Of a stretch of DNA of 64,000 nt, positions 26,033-34,230 are shown piece after piece; the stretch's first letter is position 1, and each line of letters starts with the position of its first letter. The translations under genes and the position numbers were made by a program. The stretch comes from Cytophagaceae bacterium (lineage in GTDB: Bacteria > Bacteroidota > Bacteroidia > Cytophagales > Cyclobacteriaceae), in assembly GCA_006969745.1 (NCBI GenBank), contig CP030886.1, positions 3,135,234 through 3,199,233 on the forward strand, written 5' to 3'. The notes under the pieces were generated by a model, which searched no databases, had not been told where the DNA came from, and saw only the letters and a program-made list of their open reading frames with translations.

Positions 26033-27520
26033 TCAGTATTTTGCTGGTTTACTACCTGGTAGTGTTTTTTGAATAAACTCTCGCAGGTGATCATTACTAC
26101 TTATCAAATCTTCATTTCTTAGGTACATCATGTGTCCGCTTCTATATCCTTTAAATGAAAGTCTATCTTGCATTTTACCACTAGGATCAATCTGCCACAT
26201 CGTGTATTTCGCATCAAAATATTTCGTAGCTCCGTCATAATATCCACTTTGGATCATGGTATGTAAGTAAGGATTTTGAGCCATTGCTTGACGCAAATTT
26301 TCACCGGTATTGTTCCCATCTCTATTCCATGGATGCACAGGACCAAACATATTGTACTTAATGTCTGTCTCGTATTTAAGCACATTTTTGTAATAGTAGT
26401 TGATTGCCGGTGTGAATGCATGAAGCCAGCTTGTTAGCTCAGAATTAAAGTCGGGCCTGTCACCTCCATCGGTTCTATCTATACCCTTATAGCGCGAATC
26501 AAGTCGTCCTACTGTGAAGCCTTCCTCACGTAGCAATTCTTTCCAGAAAAATGATGTAGGTACGTCCAGGTTGTATTGAAGGATGGATTTTTCTGATATT
26601 CCAGAATACCTTGCCATCATTTTGGCAGCTTCCTTTCGTTCATTATCACTTACAAACCCACCTATGGTTAGGGTTGGCATCAACTCTTGAACCGCATAAT
26701 TTTCTACTTCTTCCAGCACCTCCAAGAGGTCTTTGCTTTGAAGGTCTGAAGGCAGCTTTTTGTGATACCAGGCAGCCGCAGCAAAGTATGGTACCCGAAG
26801 AGCTGCACCTAATGGACCATCTCTTCTCCCTTGACCGCTGTGAATGCCTAGCTCAGTAGGAGAGACGAGTATTACCCCGTTCAGGTACATCCATTGTCGA
26901 TTTTGTAATTCCAGTGCCAAACCAGAAACTCGTGTAGTTCCATAACTTTCACCGATAAGGTACTTAGGAGATTCCCATCGATTCATGCGTGTCACAAATG
27001 TGTTGATCCATTCAGCCAAGTAGGAAATATCCTCATTTACACCGAAAAAGAAATCCCTGCTCGTATCCTCTTTATCAAGTATTCGAGAGTAGCCCGTGTT
27101 TACCGGATTTACAAATACAATGTCTGCAACGTCGAGGATAGAATTAGGATTGTCCTTAACACCATAAGGCTGTACTGGAAATCCTTCATCATCCACTTTT
27201 AAAATTTTCGGTCCTGTGTATGCAAGATGCATCCAGACGGAAGCGGAACCAGGCCCCCCATTGAATGAGATGACCAACGGTCTTGCTGCCTTATTCTTAA
27301 TATCACTTCTCTGGTAATAGGTAAAGTGAACCGCTGCAATGGCCTTGCCATCTTCATTCCATACAGGTTGCGTGCCGGTCGTGGCTGTGTAGGGCACAGA
27401 CTTCCCTTTTATGGTCACTTGATGTGTCGTGGATGTAGTTTCATTGGCTGGGATCATTCGATCCTGACCCTGGAGGGAAATGAATAGAAAAAATGTGCAA
27501 AGGGTGAGTACAGTTCTCAT
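26033..27520 (-). CDS. S10 family serine carboxypeptidase
   Basis: Start chosen at 27520, beginning the signal peptide (MRTVLTLCTFFLFISLQGQ). Alpha/beta-hydrolase peptidase: oxyanion motif FNGGPGSAS (residues 87-95), nucleophile in GESYG (Ser192), and a C-terminal His in RSGHMMYLR; the catalytic Asp is probably in the ATKYFDAKY/WQIDPSG area. S10 enzymes remove C-terminal residues at acidic pH; this one should act outside the cytoplasm. About 495 residues is normal. It sits 40 bp upstream of the esterase-like gene on the same strand, so the two may be co-transcribed. Confidence 0.93.
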   Translation of the reverse strand: MRTVLTLCTFFLFISLQGQDRMIPANETTSTTHQVTIKGKSVPYTATTGTQPVWNEDGKAIAAVHFTYYQRSDIKNKAARPLVISFNGGPGSASVWMHLAYTGPKILKVDDEGFPVQPYGVKDNPNSILDVADIVFVNPVNTGYSRILDKEDTSRDFFFGVNEDISYLAEWINTFVTRMNRWESPKYLIGESYGTTRVSGLALELQNRQWMYLNGVILVSPTELGIHSGQGRRDGPLGAALRVPYFAAAAWYHKKLPSDLQSKDLLEVLEEVENYAVQELMPTLTIGGFVSDNERKEAAKMMARYSGISEKSILQYNLDVPTSFFWKELLREEGFTVGRLDSRYKGIDRTDGGDRPDFNSELTSWLHAFTPAINYYYKNVLKYETDIKYNMFGPVHPWNRDGNNTGENLRQAMAQNPYLHTMIQSGYYDGATKYFDAKYTMWQIDPSGKMQDRLSFKGYRSGHMMYLRNEDLISSNDHLREFIQKTLPGSKPAKY

Positions 27521-27580
27521 GTGTTTTGATTTGAAATTAGATAAGAAAAGTACCAAGAAATGGGCTGAGTATAAAACAAA

Positions 27581-27611
27581 AAAGACATGCTCGGCAAATG
27601 AGCATGTCTTT
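27581..27611 (-). terminator. Rho-independent terminator of the sigma/anti-sigma/DUF4097 operon
   Basis: An 11-bp perfect stem (27581-27591 with 27601-27611) with a 9-base loop. On the minus strand the stem is followed by a T-rich run (TCTTTTTTGTTTTAT), so it ends transcription from the operon whose last gene stops at 27634. It also insulates the S10 peptidase gene downstream. Confidence 0.85.
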
Positions 27612-27633
27612 CGGTTAGTTGATCCTTTGGTGC

Positions 27634-28695
27634 CTAATCCATTTTCAATCGAAGGTTTCCGTAGCTGGAATCGATTCGAATCATCTTGTTGGGATCTCCA
27701 TTGCCTATTTTTCCTTTGTATGTACTCCTGTTGGATTCTTTGACCCTGTAATTAAAAGTAGCGTCTACATCGGATGAAACTTTCAAATCTGCAAATGAGA
27801 ATTCAGCGTTGATATCAGCGTTGGTGCCTGCCTCAAGCCCTATTTCGTAAGATCCAAATTTGCCGTCTATGTCAACCAGCGTAAAAGATTTCGCTAATTT
27901 GTCAATTCGAAAGTTTCCAAGATAGCTACAGTCCAATTCAAGGCTACCTGTTAGCTCTTCGATTTCAAAACCGGAGAAATGAGCGTCTGCATCAACTTTG
28001 CCGGCCTTTTCGATTTCCAGTTTTCCATATTTGCTCTCAACTTCTAAATCAACTACATCTCCAATTTCTATTTCTGAAAAACCTTGAGTCAGATCTAATC
28101 TACCAGCACCATCGATTTCAAAATTGCTATACTTAATAGTTGCTTCTCCGTCTTTGATCACGCCAATGCTGCCACCTCCGAATGAAAGTTTTATCTGAGA
28201 GTCACCAGCTACATCTCCAACACGCATTGAGCCATATGAAACGTTAATGTCCAGGTCATTTTTTCGATCTCCCATGGTCACATCACCAAAGCTATTTTTC
28301 ACTTCCAAAGGATTTGAATCGGGCATGTAGATCGTATAATTGATTTCAAACCCTTCCTCATTCTTGTTTTTAGTATTCGCGATTTCTGTTTCGAATACAA
28401 TTTCGGCTGAGCTTTCAGTGATATCTATATCTATTGCGTCCAAAATGTTTTGAGCCCTGTCTTCGTTGCGCCCTTTACCAATAATTTCCACTTTTATGTC
28501 AAACTCGCTTTTTTCCCATGAGTTGATCTCTACTTTACCAAACTTGTTTTCGATCTTCAGTTTGGTGGTAGCGCTTACCTTGAAGTTTCGTTCTACGTAC
28601 TTCTTTTTTTGATCCTGCTTACCAGCGAATACTGATACTGCCAGAAGCAGACAAAGTGTTGCTATTTTATATTTCAATGGATATATCGTTTTCAT
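27634..28695 (-). CDS. Exported DUF4097-like beta-helix protein
   Basis: A 353-residue protein with an N-terminal signal (KIATLCLLLAVSVFAG). The rest is a run of short beta-strand repeats typical of the DUF4097/putative auto-adhesin group, with recurring K/S-F/Y-G-x-x/E-I units (NKFGKVEINSWEK, KNSFGDVTMGD, VSYGSMRVGDV, SKYGKLEIEKAG, GKFGSYEIGL, SSYGNLRLKMD). It overlaps the anti-sigma gene by 29 bp and ends before a strong terminator, making it the third gene of the sigma operon. The link suggests an envelope-stress or surface-state role, but that is inference. Confidence 0.75.
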   Translation of the reverse strand: MKTIYPLKYKIATLCLLLAVSVFAGKQDQKKKYVERNFKVSATTKLKIENKFGKVEINSWEKSEFDIKVEIIGKGRNEDRAQNILDAIDIDITESSAEIVFETEIANTKNKNEEGFEINYTIYMPDSNPLEVKNSFGDVTMGDRKNDLDINVSYGSMRVGDVAGDSQIKLSFGGGSIGVIKDGEATIKYSNFEIDGAGRLDLTQGFSEIEIGDVVDLEVESKYGKLEIEKAGKVDADAHFSGFEIEELTGSLELDCSYLGNFRIDKLAKSFTLVDIDGKFGSYEIGLEAGTNADINAEFSFADLKVSSDVDATFNYRVKESNRSTYKGKIGNGDPNKMIRIDSSYGNLRLKMD

Positions 28696-29185
28696 TGTTT
28701 TGGTTTTTGATGTTTTTCAAAATGTCCAATTGTTTGTTCAGGATGTCCAGTCTCAGTTGCAGGTTACTGATCATGGCGTCCATCACACGGTCATTGGAAG
28801 CGTTGGTTTGGTAGGTTTTCTTTAATTCCAAATACATGGAATCTAGTTGGTCGATTTCCACCAGAAATTGTTCCTGCTGCTCAGGAGTCAGTTGTTCTTG
28901 TATTGCTTGCTTGCGCTGAGCAATTAAAGAGACATAGTAGTTTTCAGCTTGTGTAAACTCTTCGCTAAGCATAGGTCCGTCCATATCTTCATACTGGCTT
29001 TTACCTATCATTAGATAAATAGTTGAGACCATGAATAGCATAGCTGCCACTTTCCAAACGGTTGGCCAGATCACTTGCTTTTTACTAAGTTTCTGATCAA
29101 TGCCTTCCCAGGCTTTATCACTTGGGATGGCATCATTAAATGCTTCCCTGTTTTCCATGATAAATTTTTCCAGTTGATCACCCAT
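28667..29185 (-). CDS. Probable anti-sigma factor (single-pass membrane protein)
   Basis: A 172-residue protein: a cytoplasmic N-terminal part of about 42 residues (LEKFIMENREAFNDAIPSDKAWEGIDQKL), one membrane helix (VAAMLFMVSTIYLMIG) and a long charged, coiled-coil-like periplasmic part. It lacks the zinc HxxxCxxC motif of ZAS anti-sigma factors. The call rests on position and topology: it overlaps the ECF sigma gene by 8 bp and the DUF4097-like gene by 29 bp. In Bacteroidota such proteins commonly follow an ECF sigma gene. The signal that would release sigma is unknown. Confidence 0.72.
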   Translation of the reverse strand: MGDQLEKFIMENREAFNDAIPSDKAWEGIDQKLSKKQVIWPTVWKVAAMLFMVSTIYLMIGKSQYEDMDGPMLSEEFTQAENYYVSLIAQRKQAIQEQLTPEQQEQFLVEIDQLDSMYLELKKTYQTNASNDRVMDAMISNLQLRLDILNKQLDILKNIKNQNNENDISIEI

Positions 29186-29732
29186 AATTCACCTCCTGTG
29201 TTACAATCATTTTCAATTTGTCTTTGGCTCGCTTGTACTGGGATTTCGAAGTTGATTCGGTAATCCCGAGTATTTCGCTAATTTCTTTGTGGTCATATCC
29301 TTCAAAAAGATAGAGGGATAGCACCGTTCTGAATCCGGAAGGCAATTCATTCATTGCACTTTGAACTTGAGCTACGGTGTAAGTAGGCTCAGACTTTTCC
29401 GGTTCAAATTCACTGACTTCTTCTTTTATATCCTGTGCCAGCATCAAGTCTTTTTTTATCCGCTGTACTTGATTCAGCGCTTTGTTTATCACGATTCTTT
29501 TCAACCATGCTCCGAAAGAAGCATCTTCCCTGTAGCTTTTTAGGTTTTGGAAAGCACTTACAAATGCATCCTGCAATACATCCTCAGCTTCATTTACTTC
29601 ACCTACAATTCTTAGGGCAGTATTAAACATCGCTTTATTGTACAGCTTGTATATTTCAAACTGTGCTGAACGATCCTCGTTTCTACACCTAGCTATTAGG
29701 TCAGCGTGAATATTTACCGTGTTAGCTTCCAA
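29178..29732 (-). CDS. ECF-type RNA polymerase sigma factor
   Basis: A 184-residue sigma-70-family factor with regions 2 and 4 only. Region 2 reads FEIYKLYNKAMFNTALRIV then EAEDVLQDAFVSAFQNL and FGAWLKRIVINKALN. Region 4 is ELPSGFRTVLSLYLFEGYD, HKEISEILGITESTSKSQ, YKRAKDKLK, ending in a helix-turn-helix. It is the first gene of a three-gene overlapping operon with the putative anti-sigma factor and the DUF4097-like protein. Members of such units usually autoregulate, but no promoter repeat can be confirmed upstream in this sequence. Confidence 0.93.
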   Translation of the reverse strand: MEANTVNIHADLIARCRNEDRSAQFEIYKLYNKAMFNTALRIVGEVNEAEDVLQDAFVSAFQNLKSYREDASFGAWLKRIVINKALNQVQRIKKDLMLAQDIKEEVSEFEPEKSEPTYTVAQVQSAMNELPSGFRTVLSLYLFEGYDHKEISEILGITESTSKSQYKRAKDKLKMIVTQEVNYG

Positions 29733-29816
29733 TTTTAAGGTTAGTTCAATGTAAAGACTAGGAAAGGGAAGATGGGTTGCATGTTGTTGTTAATTTTAGC
29801 CGATAAGTTTATAAAA

Positions 29817-30416
29817 ATGAAAAGACTCTTTTGGATAATGCTGTTAATTTCCGGTTTTGCCTCTGCACAAGAGCTTGATTCTTTGGTTGCAGATACTACT
29901 GAAATAGAACCTCCGCCTTATTATTTGGGGTTTTATGTGGATGCAGGTGCAAGTTTTGAGGCCAGCATTCCTGAGAGTAATTTTTTTTCCGTTATAGGAA
30001 TAGGTGGTCAATATCAGAATTGGATGATTGGATTTTACCGCTATGATTTTCAAGGAACCACAAAGTCTTTTGTCGTGTTTCCCAATTCCTTCGAATTGAA
30101 ATATCGATATGCAGGCGTTTACATAGGATATCAATTTTATCAAAATGACCTGCTTAATGTTTCAATCGGAGGAAGTTACAATAAAGGAGACGCCGTGTGG
30201 AGAAGTCTGGAAGACGGACAGGATTTTTTGAGAGATGAGTTTGATTTGGTTAAGGTTGGACTGAGGATAGAGATTGGGAAAATAAGGTATCTGAAGCCTC
30301 ATGCTACCATTGGTTATCAAAAAATGAATGGTCTCGATCTGGCAAACGTGGAAGAAAGCGATTTTTCCGGCTTGTTTATTGCAGCTGGCATTCGCATTGG
30401 TTATTTTAACCAATAA
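29817..30416 (+). CDS. Small outer-membrane beta-barrel-like protein
   Basis: Start chosen at 29817, the first codon of a signal peptide (MKRLFWIMLLISGFASAQ). The mature 180 residues are rich in alternating aromatic and hydrophobic strands (YYLGFYVDAGASFEA, WMIGFYRYDF, LKYRYAGVYIGYQFYQ, ATIGYQKMNG), like a short 8-stranded outer-membrane barrel, and it ends in an aromatic strand (IRIGYFNQ). Not assigned to a named family. It is divergent from the sigma operon, with 84 bases between the starts that could hold regulation for both, and it precedes the PD40-OmpA gene by 64 bp. Confidence 0.7.
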   Translation: MKRLFWIMLLISGFASAQELDSLVADTTEIEPPPYYLGFYVDAGASFEASIPESNFFSVIGIGGQYQNWMIGFYRYDFQGTTKSFVVFPNSFELKYRYAGVYIGYQFYQNDLLNVSIGGSYNKGDAVWRSLEDGQDFLRDEFDLVKVGLRIEIGKIRYLKPHATIGYQKMNGLDLANVEESDFSGLFIAAGIRIGYFNQ

Positions 30417-30480
30417 CTTATTTATTTATAGAGGTTTAGGGTTATTTAATTAAACTTGTACAAGAATAAGAGAACAAGCT

Positions 30481-32493
30481 ATGGATAGAGTGATTCGTAT
30501 GTTTTGTGCCCTCCTGTTTATGATTGCTTTTACAGGACTACAGGCTCAACGGACATTTAAAATGTACAAAGAGGCAGAGGAGACCTTCTATGATGAGAGG
30601 TTTGGAGAAGCGCTGGTTAAGTATCAGGCAATTCAGGAAACAGACTCGGCTTACGAGGATGTGCTTTATAAGATTGAAGTCTGTAAGCTACTTTCAATCA
30701 CGCAATATGAAAATATGGAGCCATTCAACAACTACGAAGAAGAAATGGCCCAGAAGGACAAATTCTATTACTATTGGCAGGGTAGAATACTCATGAAAGA
30801 ATATGAGTTTGAAGAAGCATTGAAGTCTCTAAGAAAGTTTATAGAGTTGCCAGCCAAGAAAAGCGACGAAATCATGGAGGAGGCTCGTCGCTGGGCTAAT
30901 TGGGCGACCGCCGCAAAGAAGTTTATGGACAATCCCAAATTCTACGAAATCCATTTACTTGAAGAAGGGATCAATACAAAATATGCAGAGCTTAGCCCGG
31001 TTTATTTTGCCGACAATGAAGAATTGATGTTTTTGTCTAATCGAGATGAATCCAAACCAGATCAATTTCAAATTTACCACACCAAACATGCCGGAAGCCG
31101 GACATGGTCAGAACCGACTGTCCTTTATAATGTGGGAACTTTCACTCGGGACAATTCAAATATTGAGGTTGTAGCAGAAGATGGTCGTTTGTTTCAGTTT
31201 CGTTCAGACAAAGGGGGAGACCTGTTTTACAGTGAACCAACAGATAGCAAGACGGGATGGTCGGCTCCAAAGGAATTCGACAGTAAAATTTCATCAACAC
31301 ACCTGAGTTCACACTTCTTTATCAATGAGCATGAAGACAGAATCATCTTTGCGAAGAATGTAGGAAGTAAAAAAGAACCAAATCTCGATCTTTTTCAATC
31401 TTATCGAGACCATGAGACTGGTGAATGGAGTAAGCCAGCACTATTTGCGACAACCATTAACAGTGAATACAATGAAGATAGTCCTTATTTGAGCCCTGAC
31501 GAAATGACTCTATACTTTGCCTCAGATGGACACGAGACCATGGGAGGGTATGATATTTTTAAATCTGAATTTGACTCCACGACACTTACCTGGTCCGAAC
31601 CTGTGAATATGGGGTTTCCTGTAAATTCTCCTGACGATGAGATTCATTTTAAGTTAAATAGTGATCAGATGTCGGGCTACTTCACGTCCAATCGCCTCCA
31701 TACCATAGGTGATTATGATATCTTCTTTTTCTGGGAAATTCATACTGTTAAAATAAAAGGAAGACTAATCGATGGGCCTACGAGCAAGCCGATCACAAAC
31801 GCTCGAATTTTCTTTCGACCAGTGGAATACACAGATATGTATTTTTTCTCTCCTACGGACTCAAAAGGAAATTATGAAATGGTCATCAATGCAGATGATG
31901 TGTACAAAGTAGAAGTGAAAATGGAAAATGAGGTTGTTCAGTTGGATGACTTTGAAATTCATTCCACAGGAGGAGCCAATACGACTTATCTCAAAGATTT
32001 TTACATTGGCGAAGTGCCGACTCAACCGGTCACAACTGCCTCAACCAGGCCCACAGTTACTACACCTAAAGTTCCGAAACCAAGCGCTCAGTCTTCCAGA
32101 CCACAACGAAATGAATCAAGGATTCAGGATCTTGGACGAATCAATAGTACCAGTGATAGGGCAGTAGTTAGAAATATATATTTTGATTTTGGCGATACGC
32201 AAGTTTCAAGCGATAGCGAGCCCATATTGAATGCAATTCTGGCTAAAATGAGGGAGTATCCCCAAATGAAAATTGAAATAGCCGGACACACAGATAGTAT
32301 AGGAGATGAAGACACAAATCAATGGGTTTCTCAAAAACGAGCAGATGCTGTAAGAAACTGGCTGATTAAAAAAGGCATTTCTAAGGATCGGATGGTGGCC
32401 AAGGGTTACGGAGAAAATCAGCCACTTGCTACCAACGACAATGAGAGAGAAGGAAGAGAGCTCAATCGAAGAATAGAGATTATCATCAGATAA
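30481..32493 (+). CDS. PD40 repeat and OmpA-domain outer-membrane protein
   Basis: A 670-residue exported protein. After a signal peptide (ALLFMIAFTGLQAQ) comes a TPR-like helical region (residues 25-150), then TolB/PD40-type propeller repeats (SPVYFADNEELMFLSNRD, SPYLSPDEMTLYFASDG, GGYDIFKSEF), a carboxypeptidase-regulatory-like domain near 420-490, a Pro/Thr-rich linker, and a C-terminal OmpA peptidoglycan-binding domain (IYFDFGDTQVS, IEIAGHTDSIGD, NQPLATNDNEREGRELNRRIEI). In Bacteroidota this layout is typical of envelope proteins linked to type IX secretion and gliding (PorE-like) or cell-wall anchoring; which one is not clear here. Confidence 0.9.
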   Translation: MDRVIRMFCALLFMIAFTGLQAQRTFKMYKEAEETFYDERFGEALVKYQAIQETDSAYEDVLYKIEVCKLLSITQYENMEPFNNYEEEMAQKDKFYYYWQGRILMKEYEFEEALKSLRKFIELPAKKSDEIMEEARRWANWATAAKKFMDNPKFYEIHLLEEGINTKYAELSPVYFADNEELMFLSNRDESKPDQFQIYHTKHAGSRTWSEPTVLYNVGTFTRDNSNIEVVAEDGRLFQFRSDKGGDLFYSEPTDSKTGWSAPKEFDSKISSTHLSSHFFINEHEDRIIFAKNVGSKKEPNLDLFQSYRDHETGEWSKPALFATTINSEYNEDSPYLSPDEMTLYFASDGHETMGGYDIFKSEFDSTTLTWSEPVNMGFPVNSPDDEIHFKLNSDQMSGYFTSNRLHTIGDYDIFFFWEIHTVKIKGRLIDGPTSKPITNARIFFRPVEYTDMYFFSPTDSKGNYEMVINADDVYKVEVKMENEVVQLDDFEIHSTGGANTTYLKDFYIGEVPTQPVTTASTRPTVTTPKVPKPSAQSSRPQRNESRIQDLGRINSTSDRAVVRNIYFDFGDTQVSSDSEPILNAILAKMREYPQMKIEIAGHTDSIGDEDTNQWVSQKRADAVRNWLIKKGISKDRMVAKGYGENQPLATNDNEREGRELNRRIEIIIR

Positions 32494-32536
32494 TAATCGC
32501 TCTTTCACGTATATTTAGATACATAAAATAAACAGC

Positions 32537-33544
32537 ATGTATACCTCAATTATTGCAGGTCTAGGACATTATGTACCCGATAATGTAGTGACCAATGAAG
32601 ATCTGTCCAAGATGATGGACACCACCGATGAATGGATAACTGAACGTACCGGCATAAAAGAACGCAGGTGGATAGATCCCAAAACAGGCGATAGCCCATC
32701 TACAATGGGCACAAAGGCAGCTAAGATGGCAATTGAAAATGCCGGACTGAAACCGGATGACATAGACTTCATCATCTTTGCCACGCTTAGCCCTGATTAT
32801 TACTTTCCAGGACCAGGTGTTATGGTACAGGAGCAATTAGGTATCAAAGAAATTGGAGCGCTTGATGTCCGAAATCAATGTTCTGGATTTGTATATAGCC
32901 TATCTATAGCTGATCAATTTGTGAAGACAGGCATGTACAAGAATGTGCTTGTGATTGGTGCAGAGAATCATTCCGGTGGTTTAGAAAAATCTGATAGAGG
33001 CAGAGGAGTCACCGTCATTTTCGGGGATGGTGCCGGAGCTGCTGTTGTTCAGAGATGCACAGATTCAGATAGGGGTATACTTTCCACCCATTTACATTCT
33101 GAAGGAAAGCATGCAGAGGAGCTAGCCCTTATTGGTCCCAATACCGGAAGATGGGTTCCTGAGATTATCGAAGAAGCCGATCCAGAAGATTCTAGCTACT
33201 ATCCATATATGAATGGAAACTTTGTATTTAAGCATGCTGTCACACGATTCATGGAAGTAATTGGGGAAGCGCTTGCCGCCAACAATAAAAAATCAGAAGA
33301 TATTAGCTTGCTGGTGCCACATCAGGCCAATCTTCGAATCAGCCAGTTTGTCCAGGCCAAAATGAAGCTAACGGACGATCAGGTGTACAACAATATCATG
33401 CGGTATGGAAATACTACAGCCGCTTCGATACCTATAGCCATGAGTGAAGCCTTTCAAGAAGGCAAGATCAAGAAAGGTGATCTGATATGCCTGGCGGCTT
33501 TTGGTAGTGGATTCACATGGGCATCTGCACTCATTAAGTGGTAG
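32537..33544 (+). CDS. 3-oxoacyl-[acyl-carrier-protein] synthase III (FabH-like)
   Basis: Ketosynthase III that condenses an acyl-CoA starter with malonyl-ACP to begin fatty-acid synthesis or a related pathway. The catalytic triad is present: Cys115 in NQCSGFVY, His in PHQANLR, and Asn in MRYGNTTAASIP. It starts with the usual GLGHYVPDNVVTNEDL and ends with AAFGSGFTWASALIKW. At 335 residues it is the standard FabH length. No plsX, rpmF or acpP is adjacent, so it may be a second KAS III copy with another starter unit rather than the housekeeping one. Confidence 0.93.
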   Translation: MYTSIIAGLGHYVPDNVVTNEDLSKMMDTTDEWITERTGIKERRWIDPKTGDSPSTMGTKAAKMAIENAGLKPDDIDFIIFATLSPDYYFPGPGVMVQEQLGIKEIGALDVRNQCSGFVYSLSIADQFVKTGMYKNVLVIGAENHSGGLEKSDRGRGVTVIFGDGAGAAVVQRCTDSDRGILSTHLHSEGKHAEELALIGPNTGRWVPEIIEEADPEDSSYYPYMNGNFVFKHAVTRFMEVIGEALAANNKKSEDISLLVPHQANLRISQFVQAKMKLTDDQVYNNIMRYGNTTAASIPIAMSEAFQEGKIKKGDLICLAAFGSGFTWASALIKW

Positions 33545-33677
33545 GTATCTATATCATTTGATAAAATCCGAATTGGACAAAACGCACGTTTTTATCGACT
33601 AATGAAGTGTTGATAATTCATTAATTGTATTTTTTAAAGAACTTATTTAATTATTTTAATTATTAACTTAGAATAGT

Positions 33678-33685
33678 TAAATTTG
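33678..33685 (+). promoter_or_regulatory. Possible -7 element before the 52-aa gene (TAAATTTG)
   Basis: TAAATTTG in the AT-rich 182-base spacer (33545-33726) between the ketosynthase and the first small paralogue fits the Bacteroidota -7 consensus TAnnTTTG, 41 bases before the ATG. The usual upstream TTG is not seen at standard spacing. Nothing else is recognised in that spacer. Confidence 0.35.
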
Positions 33686-33726
33686 TTCTCATCAAAGTAT
33701 AAATCGACCATAAATCATAAAAGCGA

Positions 33727-33885
33727 ATGAAATTTGTAAAAACTCTACTCGGAAAGTCAACAGACGAAAATCAACTTAAACTTAAAAAGGAAGCCAGTGG
33801 AGAGTGGGTAGTACGTAAGGGATCTACCGTTCTTTACATTGGATCTAAAGATAAGTGTGAGACGTATATGAGTCACGCACTTTAG
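33727..33885 (+). CDS. Small conserved protein, first of a tandem paralogous pair (52 aa)
   Basis: Read directly from the sequence: MKFVKTLLGKSTDE at the start and GEWVVRKGSTVLYIGSKDKCE through the middle, ending YMSHAL. It has no signal peptide or membrane segment, is basic, and carries one Cys in a YIGSxxKCE motif. The next gene (34069-34230) shares this layout, so the pair is paralogous. A terminator follows at 33915. The strand pattern of the core (W-V-V-R-K-G / V-L-Y-I-G-S) suggests a tiny two- or three-stranded domain. Function unknown. Confidence 0.75.
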   Translation: MKFVKTLLGKSTDENQLKLKKEASGEWVVRKGSTVLYIGSKDKCETYMSHAL

Positions 33886-33914
33886 CACCAGCAAGCGGAT
33901 TACTCAATAAGAAT

Positions 33915-33948
33915 GGCAATGCTTTTCACCAGGCATTGCCTTTTATTT
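33915..33948 (+). terminator. Rho-independent terminator after the 52-aa gene
   Basis: An 8-bp perfect stem GGCAATGC/GCATTGCC (33915-33922 with 33933-33940) with a 10-base loop, followed by TTTTATTTTG. It lies 30 bases after the stop of the first small gene, so the two paralogues are probably transcribed separately. Confidence 0.8.
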
Positions 33949-34068
33949 TGCCTTTATTTTCAATAAATAGAAATATTTGAATAAAAAATATGACTATTTA
34001 CACAACATTATTGTTATATTTATGTTTAATATATAAATGATACAATTTTTAACTTAATATATACTCAC

Positions 34069-34230
34069 ATGAATCTATTTAGGTTATTTGCAAAACGAGG
34101 AGATAAAGACAGAATTAAGCTAACGAAATCACAAACAGGTGACTGGATGGTAAAGAAAGGCTTTAGCATCCTATACATTGGGAGCAGAGAAAAATGTGAA
34201 ACATTTATGAAACAGACGCTTAGCGTCTAG
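34069..34230 (+). CDS. Small conserved protein, second of the tandem pair (53 aa)
   Basis: Starts MNLFRLFAKRGDKDR; its core GDWMVKKGFSILYIGSREKCE aligns without gaps to the first small protein (W-x-V-x-K-G, L/S-I/V-L-Y-I-G-S, K-C-E-T-F/Y-M). The Cys and both Gly positions are kept, while the first 20 residues have drifted. Upstream sequence (33949-34068) is very AT-rich with no clear promoter. Its last base abuts the first base of the convergent hydrolase gene; a hairpin inside that gene (34251-34274) may terminate this transcript. Function unknown. Confidence 0.75.
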   Translation: MNLFRLFAKRGDKDRIKLTKSQTGDWMVKKGFSILYIGSREKCETFMKQTLSV

